From assembly GCA_963740835.1 (NCBI GenBank), contig CAVUFH010000003.1, forward strand, positions 1,178,001-1,242,000: a stretch of DNA of 64,000 bases, read 5' to 3'. A program made the position numbers and the translations under genes. The number at the start of each line of letters is the position of its first letter. The first letter of the stretch is position 1. Below are positions 36,901-44,278 of this stretch, one piece after another. This DNA comes from CAVUFH01 sp963740835 (GTDB lineage: Bacteria > Actinomycetota > Acidimicrobiia > IMCC26256 > PALSA-610). The notes under the pieces are model-generated. The model saw nothing but the letters and a program-made list of their open reading frames with translations, did not search any database and was not told where the DNA came from.

Positions 36901-38485
36901 GCCGCAACCGCCGACGCCGGCGGTCGTGGAGGATCTGATGCACCGCGTTCATGCCCGGGATCCCGGTCACGCCGCCGCCACCGTGGGTCGCGCTACTGGC
37001 TTGGTACAGCCCTGCGATCGGTGTGCGGAAGTCGGCGTAGCCCGCGGCCGGACGCATGTGGAAGAGCTGGCCGGGTGAGAGCTCGCCGTGGAAGATGTTG
37101 CCGCCGACGAGGCCGTACTCGTGTTCCATCTCGTACGGACCGATGACCTGCCGGTGCAGGATCGAGTCGGTGAACCCCGGCGCGACCGTCTCGACGCGCG
37201 TGATGACCCGATCCGCGTAGGCGTCGAGCCCGTCCGGGTCCGCCTTGCTCGCCCACCCGTTCGGTACCCACTGCGTGAACATCGAGATGATGTGATGGCC
37301 CTCGGGCGCGAGCGTGTCGTCGAACACCGACGGGATGCAGATGTCGGCGAACGGCGTCGCCGCGGCGCGGCCCGCCACCGCGTCTTGGAACGCGCCTTCG
37401 ATGTCGTCGAGGGAGTCGGCGAGGACGATCGTGCCGCCGTGGACTTCCGGATCGAATCCGGGGCGGGCGCGGAACTGCGGCAGCTTGTCGACGGCGACGT
37501 TGACCTTCACCGTGCCGCTGCGCGATTTCCACTGTGAGATCGCGGTGACGAAATCGTCGGGGAGCTGGGCTTGGTCGATCTGGTCGAGGAAGGTGATCTT
37601 CGGGTGCGTCGCGGCGACGACTACCTCGGCGTGCAGCTCCTCGCCGGAATCGAGCACGACGCCGCGCGCCCGTCCGTTCTGCACGTCGATGCGCGCAACG
37701 CTCGCGTCGGTGCGCACCGTCGCGCCGAACGACTCGGCCGCGTCGCGCAGTGCGCGTGTCACGCCGCCCATGCCACCGCGCGGGAAGCCCCAGTGGCCCA
37801 TCTCACCGTCGCCGACATCACCGATCTTGTGGTGTGCCATCACGTACGCAGTGCCGGCCGAACGTGGTCCGGCCCATGTGCCGATCACGCCGCTCACCGA
37901 GAGCACCCCTTGCATCTGCGGCGATTCGAACCAGTCGTCGAGGAGGTCGGCGATGCTCGACGTGAACAGCTTGGTCGTGTTCGCGACGCCGGCCACGCCG
38001 AGCTTGCGTAGCTTCCACGCGAGCTGCGACTGATCGACCAGATCGCCGGGCCGCCGTGAGCCGAGCGCGGGCGGGATGGTCGTGAGAAGCGGGCCGAGCA
38101 CTTCGGCCAGGCCGGACAGCCACGCTTCCCACCGCGGATACGCATCGACGTCGCGCTGGGAGAACTGACCGATGCTGTCCGGCGTGAGCTGGAGCGCGCG
38201 GCCGTCACGATGGGGGACGAAGTACCCACCCTGCGGGAACACGTGGTAGCCGTGGCGCGCGAGGTCGAGCTCGCGCAGGATCGTCGGCGGCATGAGGCTC
38301 ACCACGTACGACAGCGCGGTGACGCGGTAGTCGGCGCCCCACGGCTGCTCGGTGATCGCCGCGCCACCCACCTGCGCGCGGCGCTCGAGCACGACGACGC
38401 GCGCGCCCCGCTTGGAGAGCAGACCGGCGGCGACGAGCCCGTTGTGGCCTCCGCCGATGACGACGACGTCGAACGGATCGGGCAT
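36893..38485 (-). CDS. FAD-dependent oxidoreductase (phytoene dehydrogenase-like)
   Basis: A 530-residue flavoprotein of the phytoene desaturase/PYROXD2 group. Dinucleotide-binding motif: DVVVIGGGHNGLVAAGLLSK with ERRAQVGGAA; second conserved region: FPRGGMGGVTRALRDAAESF; C-terminal FAD contact: GLYQASSATHGGGGVTGIPG. Actual substrates in this group vary (carotenoids, lipids, unknown). Start: ATG 38485. Its stop overlaps the start of the orphan substrate-binding protein by 8 bp, indicating one operon. Confidence 0.82.
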   Translation of the reverse strand: MPDPFDVVVIGGGHNGLVAAGLLSKRGARVVVLERRAQVGGAAITEQPWGADYRVTALSYVVSLMPPTILRELDLARHGYHVFPQGGYFVPHRDGRALQLTPDSIGQFSQRDVDAYPRWEAWLSGLAEVLGPLLTTIPPALGSRRPGDLVDQSQLAWKLRKLGVAGVANTTKLFTSSIADLLDDWFESPQMQGVLSVSGVIGTWAGPRSAGTAYVMAHHKIGDVGDGEMGHWGFPRGGMGGVTRALRDAAESFGATVRTDASVARIDVQNGRARGVVLDSGEELHAEVVVAATHPKITFLDQIDQAQLPDDFVTAISQWKSRSGTVKVNVAVDKLPQFRARPGFDPEVHGGTIVLADSLDDIEGAFQDAVAGRAAATPFADICIPSVFDDTLAPEGHHIISMFTQWVPNGWASKADPDGLDAYADRVITRVETVAPGFTDSILHRQVIGPYEMEHEYGLVGGNIFHGELSPGQLFHMRPAAGYADFRTPIAGLYQASSATHGGGGVTGIPGMNAVHQILHDRRRRRLRRA

Positions 38486-38559
38486 GAACCGCCGAATCTA
38501 TTGGTTCGGGCGTCCCGTTTCCGAACACCGCCCGACGCGCGCCGCCCGCGCCTGCGAAC

Positions 38560-39384
38560 ATGGCACTCGTGACCGACCCTCGCACCGACCGGAGCCGCCT
38601 CGTCGGGCACGCGTACAAGACATCGGCGCCGTTCCTCGCGCGCACCGGGCTGTACCGCTACCAGCGCGACGGCGTCGACATCCGGCGCTGGGTCCTCGAC
38701 CAGATCGCGTGGCCGGCCGACGCGCGCGTGCTCGACGTCGGGTGCGGTCCGGGGCGTTACTTGGAGAAGCTCGCGGAGCACGTCCCCGACGCCCGTGCGC
38801 TCGGTATGGATCTCTCGGCCGGGATGGCCGCAGAGGCGAGCGAGTTCGCGCGCGTGCTCGTCGGCGACGCGCAAGCGCTCCCCTTCGGCGACGCGCGCTT
38901 CGACGGGATCATCGCCGCGCACATGCTGTACCACGTCCCCGATGTCGACGCCGCGGTACTGGAGTTCGCGCGTGTGCTCAAGCCGGGCGCCTACGCGCTC
39001 GTGGTGCTCAATGGCAAGGATCACCTGCGCGAGATGCGGCGGTTGATCGGAGCTTCGTTGCGCGATCTCGTGGGGACCGACTACATCGTGCCCGCACGCA
39101 GCACCGAACGTTTCACGCTGGAGACCGCCAGTCCGACACTCGCGCGGGCGTTCGACGTCGAGCGCTGCGAACGGCTGAAACGCTCGGTTGAGCTACCCGT
39201 CGCGCAACCGGTGATCGACTACGTCGACAGCATGCGCTCGTTCTACGAACCGCTGCTCAGCTCCGATATCACGTGGGATCGGTTGATGGCTCGGGTGCGC
39301 GAGCGCGTCGAGGCCGCGGTCACGAGCGATGGCGTCTGGCGCACGCAGAGCGACGCGGGCTGCTTCGTCTGCCGCGTCCGCTAG
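38560..39384 (+). CDS. Class I SAM-dependent methyltransferase
   Basis: A 274-residue methyltransferase with motif I VLDVGCGPGRYLEKLAEHVP, LGMDLSAGMAAEA, GDAQALPFGDARFDGIIAAH and LEFARVLKPGAYALVVLNGK, the UbiE/SAM_MT 11 style. The second half (YIVPARSTERFTLETASPTL and beyond) is a substrate cap unique to subfamilies. Substrate unknown. It overlaps the end of the convergent HD gene by four bases. Start: ATG 38560; divergent from the FAD oxidoreductase by 74 bp. Confidence 0.8.
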   Translation: MALVTDPRTDRSRLVGHAYKTSAPFLARTGLYRYQRDGVDIRRWVLDQIAWPADARVLDVGCGPGRYLEKLAEHVPDARALGMDLSAGMAAEASEFARVLVGDAQALPFGDARFDGIIAAHMLYHVPDVDAAVLEFARVLKPGAYALVVLNGKDHLREMRRLIGASLRDLVGTDYIVPARSTERFTLETASPTLARAFDVERCERLKRSVELPVAQPVIDYVDSMRSFYEPLLSSDITWDRLMARVRERVEAAVTSDGVWRTQSDAGCFVCRVR

Positions 39385-39925
39385 CCCGCCGGCGAACGCG
39401 CCGCCAGCTGCTGCAAGTCGGCACGCCAGGACTCGAGGCCGGGGACGCGCGCGTCCGGGTCTTTCGCGCGCTCGTCCGCGCGGCGCAGGGTGAGGATCGC
39501 GTCGAAGTCGGGATCGTTCGGGAGCGCGTCGATCTGCGCGGCATCGAGGAGGTCCCCCTGGCGCCCGAGGGTCTCGACACTGCGGATGCTCAGGCTCGAG
39601 CGGTACTTCGGCTCGATCGTCACGAGATAGCGCTTGGCGAGCACGTGCGCACCGACGAGTCGGGCGACGCGCGCGCCGAAGAGGGGACGCACCAACTCGG
39701 CGCCCCGCCGGTCGTGATCGGTGTGGTCGTCGGGGGTCACCGCGTCCGCGATGTCGTGCAGGAGCCCGGCGACCGCGAGCTCGAGGTCGTCCGGTTCCTC
39801 GACCCGCAAGATTGCGCCGCACTGGAGACTGTGCGCGAGGACATCGAGCGCGGGCTCGTCCTTGACCGCATGCCCGCGGCGAGAAGCGCGAGGCACTCGT
39901 CAACGGATGCGATCGGCGCGGTCAT
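39381..39925 (-). CDS. HD-domain protein, PhnZ-like oxygenase (frameshifted)
   Basis: About 182 residues after joining. The N-terminus MTAPIASVDECLALLAAG is in one frame; HAVKDEPALDVLAHSLQCGA onward is in another. The HD core shows HSLQCGAILR, AGLLHDIADAV, HTDHDRRGAELVRPLFGARV and VGAHVLAKRYLVTIEPKYRS. The last segments recall PhnZ-type mixed-valent di-iron oxygenases that cleave organophosphonates, more than HD phosphohydrolases. The break is at about 39869-39879; an extra CG there would explain it. ATG 39925 overlaps the stop of the upstream Gfo/Idh/MocA gene by four bases, supporting this start and joint function. Confidence 0.68.
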
Positions 39926-40803
39926 CGACCGGTGTCCGCGAGCTGGCGTTCCGCGCGGTCGATCAGCGTTTGCAGGTGCAGCCCCCGGCGCGCGTCGGAA
40001 GGATGCGCCCCGCCCCGTGCGACATCGGCGAACGCGCGGCGGATATTCGCCCCGAGCTCGGCCCGGTCGCCGTCTCGGCCGTCGAAGCGCGCGGTCCCGT
40101 TCGTGCCGAAGCACTCGACCTCGGTGCGGCTCTCCATCGCGAGGCGGCAGCACAGCGAGCCCTGACTGGTGACGCCGGACACGTGCTCCAGCGTGAGCGC
40201 AACCCAACCGTGCCGGTCGCCGGCGGCGTCGATGCTGACGATCTCTCCGAACGCGACCTCGTGCAGGTCGAGCAGGTGCGGCCCGACGTCGAGCAGCGCA
40301 CCCCGTTCGAGCCGCCAACCGCGCGCGTACGGGCTGCCGGGCAGGAACGCGCCGGAGAGGAAGCAGCCCCAGCCGCCGAGCGCGTCGACCGCCGCCGCGA
40401 CTTCGGCGAAACGAGCGAGCCCGGGATGGAAGCGGTAGGTCAGCATGAGCAACGAACCCACGCCGGCGCGTTCGATCGCATCGGTCAGGGCCTGCGCTTC
40501 GGCCAGGTCGCCGGCGAGCGGTTTCTCAAGGAGCACCGGCTTGCCGGCTGCGACTGCCCGCCGCGCGAGCTCCGGCTGCGCATCGGGTCTGACGGCGATC
40601 GCAACCGCGTCGCTCGCGGCGATGAGCGCGTCGACCTCCGGGTACGGCTCGGCGCCGAGCGCGCTCGCAACGTCACGCGCATGCGCCGCGGTGCGGGACC
40701 ACACGCCCACCAGCTCGGTTTCGGGGCCGGCCGCGAAGACCGGCCCGGTGACCGCGCGCGCCCACGGGCCCGCACCGATGAGGCCGACGCGTACCGGAGT
40801 CAT
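39922..40803 (-). CDS. Gfo/Idh/MocA-family oxidoreductase
   Basis: A 293-residue NAD(P)-dependent oxidoreductase. The nucleotide motif is VGLIGAGPWARAVTGPVFAA, followed by a typical DAVAIAVRPDAQPELARRA and the catalytic-lysine motif in VLLEKPLAGDLAEAQ; GALLDVGPHLLDLHEVAFGE is in the C-terminal sheet domain. Family members oxidise sugars, inositols or similar polyols. Coupling to a PhnZ/MIOX-like HD protein suggests a short catabolic unit for a polyol or phosphonate; this is inference. Start: ATG 40803. Confidence 0.83.
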   Translation of the reverse strand: MTPVRVGLIGAGPWARAVTGPVFAAGPETELVGVWSRTAAHARDVASALGAEPYPEVDALIAASDAVAIAVRPDAQPELARRAVAAGKPVLLEKPLAGDLAEAQALTDAIERAGVGSLLMLTYRFHPGLARFAEVAAAVDALGGWGCFLSGAFLPGSPYARGWRLERGALLDVGPHLLDLHEVAFGEIVSIDAAGDRHGWVALTLEHVSGVTSQGSLCCRLAMESRTEVECFGTNGTARFDGRDGDRAELGANIRRAFADVARGGAHPSDARRGLHLQTLIDRAERQLADTGR

Positions 40804-40868
40804 TGCTTGGTGGTGAGCATGAGCGCTCCTCGACTTCCGGGCTCGATGCGACCCTATAGCCTGCGGAA

Positions 40869-42545
40869 ATGCCCGATATGAAGCCCCGGAGCCACGAAGT
40901 CACCGACGGCATGGAGCGCGCGCCGGCCCGTGCGATGTTGCGCGCGGTCGGCATGACCGACGCCGACTGGGGCAAGGCGCAGGTAGGTGTCGCGTCGTCG
41001 TGGAACGAGGTGACGCCGTGCAACATGCCGCTCGACCGGCTCGCCAAGCGCTCGAAGCAGGGTGTGCGCGACGCGGGGGGCTTCCCGCTCGAGTTCGTGA
41101 CGATCGCGGTGTCCGACGGCATCTCCATGGGGCACGAGGGCATGCGCGGCTCGCTCGTGTCGCGCGAGATCATCGCCGACTCGGTCGAGTGCATGATGCA
41201 CAGCGAGCGCCTCGACGCGCTCGTCACGTTCGCCGGGTGCGACAAGAGCCTGCCCGGCATGCTCATGGCTGCGGCCCGGCTCAACCTCCCGTCCGTGTTC
41301 CTGTACGGCGGTTCGATCCTGCCCGGTCACTACAAGGACCAGGCGCTCGATGTCGTCAGCGTGTTCGAGGCCGTCGGCGCGTGCGCGGCGGGGACGATCA
41401 CCGAGAACGAGCTGGGCGAGATCGAACGGCGCGCGTGCCCGACCGAAGGCTCGTGCGCAGGCATGTTCACCGCGAACACGATGGCGTCGGTCAGCGAAGC
41501 CATCGGCATGGCGCTCCCCGGGTCGGCCTCCCCGCCCGCGGTCGACCGCCGCCGCGACGATTTCGCGTACGACTCCGGCCGCGCGGTCATGAGCCTCGTC
41601 GAGCTCGACTTGCGGCCGCGCCGGATCATGACGAAGGAAGCGTTCGAGAACGCGATCGCCGTAGTCATGGCGCTCGGTGGTTCCACCAACGCGGTGCTGC
41701 ACCTCCTCGCGATCGCGCACGAGGCGCGGGTCGAGCTCGAGCTCGACGACTTCAACCGCGTCGGCGCGCGTGTCCCGCACATCGCCGACATGAAGCCGCA
41801 CGGCCGTTTCCACATGGCGGACCTCGACGCGGTCGGCGGCGTGCCCGTGGTGATGAAGATGCTCCTCGACGCGGGATTGCTGCACGGTGACTGCCTCACC
41901 GTCACGGGCCGGACCATCGCCGAGAACCTCGACGCGCTCGATCCGCCCGGCGCGGATGGTGCCGTCGTGCGTCCGATCGCGGAACCCATCCACACCCAGG
42001 GCGGCATCGCGATCCTGCGTGGTTCGCTCGCGCCGAACGGCGCGGTGGTGAAGGTCGCAGGCATCGACGAGCTCCGCTTCGAAGGCACCGCCCGCGTGTT
42101 CGACGGTGAAGACGCGGCGATGGACGCGATCCTTGCGGGTCGCATCCAGCCAAGGGATGTCGTCGTGATCCGCTACGAGGGCCCGAAGGGCGGCCCCGGC
42201 ATGCGCGAGATGCTCGCGGTCACCGGCGCGATGAAGGGCGCCGGGCGCGGCGGCGACGCCGCGCTCATCACCGACGGCCGGTTCTCCGGCGGGACGCACG
42301 GTTTCTGCGTGGGGCACGTCGCGCCCGAAGCCGTCGACGGCGGCCCGTTGGCGTTCGTCGCCGACGGTGACCGCATCGTCATCGATGCGGCTGCGTACAC
42401 ACTGGAGCTGCTGGTCGACGACGCGGAGCTCGAGCGCCGGAAGGGCGAGTGGAAGATCCCCGAGGCCCGGTACCCGAGCGGCTTCCTCGCGAAGTACGCG
42501 CGCCTGGCCCAAGGCGCGGAAACCGGCGCGATCACGAACGTCTGA
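40869..42545 (+). CDS. ilvD: Dihydroxy-acid dehydratase
   Basis: A 558-residue iron-sulfur enzyme, third step of valine and isoleucine synthesis (dihydroxy acid to 2-oxo acid). Cluster cysteines lie in TPCNMPLD, FAGCDKSLPGML and EGSCAGMFTANTM; SDGISMGHEGMRGSLVSREI and TDGRFSGGTHGFCVGHVAPE are family signatures. Three such cysteines fit the [2Fe-2S] type. Start: ATG 40869 with TAGCCT 6 nt upstream (possible leaderless mRNA). It is not in the ilvBNC operon but lies 1.7 kb upstream on the same strand. Confidence 0.95.
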   Translation: MPDMKPRSHEVTDGMERAPARAMLRAVGMTDADWGKAQVGVASSWNEVTPCNMPLDRLAKRSKQGVRDAGGFPLEFVTIAVSDGISMGHEGMRGSLVSREIIADSVECMMHSERLDALVTFAGCDKSLPGMLMAAARLNLPSVFLYGGSILPGHYKDQALDVVSVFEAVGACAAGTITENELGEIERRACPTEGSCAGMFTANTMASVSEAIGMALPGSASPPAVDRRRDDFAYDSGRAVMSLVELDLRPRRIMTKEAFENAIAVVMALGGSTNAVLHLLAIAHEARVELELDDFNRVGARVPHIADMKPHGRFHMADLDAVGGVPVVMKMLLDAGLLHGDCLTVTGRTIAENLDALDPPGADGAVVRPIAEPIHTQGGIAILRGSLAPNGAVVKVAGIDELRFEGTARVFDGEDAAMDAILAGRIQPRDVVVIRYEGPKGGPGMREMLAVTGAMKGAGRGGDAALITDGRFSGGTHGFCVGHVAPEAVDGGPLAFVADGDRIVIDAAAYTLELLVDDAELERRKGEWKIPEARYPSGFLAKYARLAQGAETGAITNV

Positions 42546-42597
42546 GTGCCGAACCTCCAGGTCGACGGCGAGTCGCGTGTTCGCACGGGGTTTTGCC

Positions 42598-42645
42598 ATC
42601 AAAGTCGATTTTCTCCGCGCTTGGCGCGACGTTTGGGACTTTGAT
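42598..42645. terminator. Nested hairpin after ilvD
   Basis: ATCAAAGTC (42598-42606) pairs with GACTTTGAT (42637-42645), a perfect 9-bp outer stem enclosing 30 nt with an inner GCGC-TTG-GCGC hairpin. The AT-rich arms stand out against the GC-rich background. Position 53 bp after the ilvD stop suggests transcript end or processing; no T tract is obvious. Confidence 0.4.
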
Positions 42646-42708
42646 TGCAGAACTCGGTCCTGAGATGACCGGCCAACTGCCGGCGGGCGCCGACCGAAGC
42701 GGCGCCTG

Positions 42709-43488
42709 ATGCCGGAGGTTCTCGAGGTGGAAGCCGCGCGCGAGGTGCTCGAGGCGCGCGCGCTCGATCGTGAGATCGCGTCCGTCTACGCACCGGATAC
42801 GTGGTTCCTCAAGCGGGGCACGACGCCCGAAGCGGTGGCGCATGCGCTGGTCGGCAACCAGTTCACCGCGGCACAGCGGCGCGGCAAGTCGATGTTCGTC
42901 GATACCGTTGACGGCACCCGGTTGGGGCTGCACCTCGGCATGAGCGGACGCGTGATCGTCGACGACGTCGAAGCCGGCGACCCGTTGGTCTACGCCAGCA
43001 ACCAGCGCGTCGAAGCATGGCACCGCTTCGGCGTGCACTTCGCCGACGGCGGATCGTTCTTCCTCCGTGACCCGCGCCGCCTCGGAGCGGTCGAGCTCGA
43101 TCCCGACGAATCCCGCCTCGGCCCTGACGCGCTCACTCTGACACTTGCCCAGCTCGATCATGCGCTCGACGCGCGGACCGCGCCCGTCAAGGCGGTGCTC
43201 ATGGATCAGGCTCGCATCGCCGGGCTCGGCAACCTGCTGACTGACGAGGCGTTGTGGCGCGCCGGCATCGATCCGGTACGGCAACCGGTGAACATCGATC
43301 GCGATGACCGCAAGCGGCTGCACCGCGCGATCCGCGACACGCTGCGTGTGCTCGGCCGGCGCGGTGGGAGCCACACCGGTGACATGCCGCGCGGTCCGGA
43401 CACGGTGTGCCCACGCGACGGCACCTCGTTGCAGCGGCGCGCAGTTGGCGGGCGAACGACGTATTCCTGTCCGACGCACCAGCACTGA
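42709..43488 (+). CDS. Fpg/Nei-family DNA glycosylase
   Basis: A 259-residue base-excision enzyme starting MPEVLEVEAAREV, with the catalytic N-terminal proline and glutamate after Met removal. GLHLGMSGRV and the helix-two-turn-helix DQARIAGLGNLLTDEALWRA are present. The C-terminal zinc finger is altered: the usual two CxxC pairs read CPRD (first pair) and CPTH (second pair), so metal binding by C/D/C/H or a zincless finger is possible. A second, more canonical member lies at 53388-54200. The substrate (oxidised purine or pyrimidine) cannot be told. Confidence 0.82.
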   Translation: MPEVLEVEAAREVLEARALDREIASVYAPDTWFLKRGTTPEAVAHALVGNQFTAAQRRGKSMFVDTVDGTRLGLHLGMSGRVIVDDVEAGDPLVYASNQRVEAWHRFGVHFADGGSFFLRDPRRLGAVELDPDESRLGPDALTLTLAQLDHALDARTAPVKAVLMDQARIAGLGNLLTDEALWRAGIDPVRQPVNIDRDDRKRLHRAIRDTLRVLGRRGGSHTGDMPRGPDTVCPRDGTSLQRRAVGGRTTYSCPTHQH

Positions 43489-43508
43489 AGTCGTACGATC
43501 CGCGACGC

Positions 43509-44078
43509 ATGCCGGTACCCGTCGAACTGAAGACCGAGCGGTTGTTGCTGCGACCGTGGCGCGATGACGACCGCGTGCCGTTCGCCGCACTCAACGCCGA
43601 CCCGAAAGTGATGCGGTACTTCCCGTCGACGCTGACTCGTGCGGAGAGCGATGCGATGGTCGACTCGATCGGGGCGGGCTTCGCCGAACGCGGCTGGGGG
43701 CTGTGGGCCGTCGAGGTCACCGAGGTGGCGCCGTTCATCGGGTTCGTCGGCCTGAACCCCGCGAACTTCGATGCCGCGTTCACCCCGTGCATCGAGGTCG
43801 GGTGGCGCCTCGCGAAGGAGCACTGGGGCCACGGCTACGCGGGCGAAGCGGCGCGGGTCGCGGTGCAATTCGGTTTCGCGGGGCTCGAGCTCGACCAGAT
43901 CCTCTCCTGGACCGCCGCGGTCAACCGCCCGTCGCGGGCTGTGATGGAGCGGATCGGAATGGCGCACGCCCCGGCCGAGGACTTCGACCATCCGCGCGTC
44001 GAGGTCGGGCACTGGCTCCGTCCGCACGTGCTCTATCGCCTCTCGCGCGCGGGGCACCGCGACCGTCCGCCCGCCTGA
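43509..44078 (+). CDS. GNAT-family N-acetyltransferase
   Basis: A 189-residue acetyltransferase of the RimJ/RimL group: LKTERLLLRPWRDDDRVPFA, ADPKVMRYFPSTLTRAES, FIGFVGLNP, VGWRLAKEHWGHGYAGEAAR (acetyl-CoA binding loop) and VNRPSRAVMERIGM. Substrate unknown; relatives acetylate ribosomal proteins or small molecules. Start: ATG 43509 with TACGAT 9 nt upstream. It follows the Fpg-like gene by 20 bp and precedes the ilv leader. Confidence 0.85.
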   Translation: MPVPVELKTERLLLRPWRDDDRVPFAALNADPKVMRYFPSTLTRAESDAMVDSIGAGFAERGWGLWAVEVTEVAPFIGFVGLNPANFDAAFTPCIEVGWRLAKEHWGHGYAGEAARVAVQFGFAGLELDQILSWTAAVNRPSRAVMERIGMAHAPAEDFDHPRVEVGHWLRPHVLYRLSRAGHRDRPPA

Positions 44079-44083
44079 GCGGC

Positions 44084-44112
44084 TTGCGCAAAACGGTCAC
44101 ATGCGCAATACT
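44084..44112 (+). promoter_or_regulatory. ilvBNC promoter with overlapping inverted repeat
   Basis: A -35-like TTGCGC (44084-44089) and a -10-like AATACT (44107-44112) are spaced by 17 bp. A perfect 7-bp inverted repeat, TTGCGCA (44084-44090) and TGCGCAA (44102-44108), covers both elements, so a bound regulator would block polymerase. Transcription would begin at about 44118-44121, next to the leader-peptide ATG. Confidence 0.55.
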
Positions 44113-44121
44113 CTGCGTTCC

Positions 44122-44166
44122 ATGTCGAGCACCCGCCCGCGCCCCGAGATTCTCGTAGTTACCTAG
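44122..44166 (+). CDS. ilvBNC leader peptide
   Basis: A 14-codon frame, MSSTRPRPEILVVT, with consecutive Ile-Leu-Val-Val codons (ATT CTC GTA GTT). Three of these are uncommon in this GC-rich genome, so ribosomes should stall when branched-chain aminoacyl-tRNAs run low. It lies directly between the ilv promoter and a hairpin plus intrinsic terminator, the classic arrangement of amino-acid attenuation. The ATG is within a few bases of the expected transcript start, so the peptide is probably translated from a leaderless mRNA. Confidence 0.75.
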   Translation: MSSTRPRPEILVVT

Positions 44167-44192
44167 CGCACGCCGTTCTCTCGCGCGTGCGC
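44166..44192 (+). promoter_or_regulatory. Attenuator hairpin 1 (pause or protector)
   Basis: GCGCACGC (44166-44173) and GCGTGCGC (44185-44192) form a perfect 8-bp stem with an 11-nt loop, beginning at the last base of the leader stop codon. A ribosome finishing the leader would cover its 5' arm. A clear antiterminator pairing with the downstream terminator arm was not found by eye. Confidence 0.55.
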
Positions 44193-44196
44193 TTCG

Positions 44197-44221
44197 CCCC
44201 TCGCAGATGCGAGGGGTTTTT
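44197..44221 (+). terminator. Intrinsic terminator (attenuator) before ilvB
   Basis: CCCCTCGC (44197-44204) and GCGAGGGG (44209-44216) form an 8-bp stem with loop AGAT, followed at once by five T residues (44217-44221). This is the clearest Rho-independent terminator in the window and lies 57 bp before ilvB, downstream of the leader peptide. Confidence 0.8.
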
Positions 44222-44278
44222 CATGTCTCGAACCGCCATGCCTGCAGTGCGCTGATCGCCGAACGAAGGAACTTCGCC

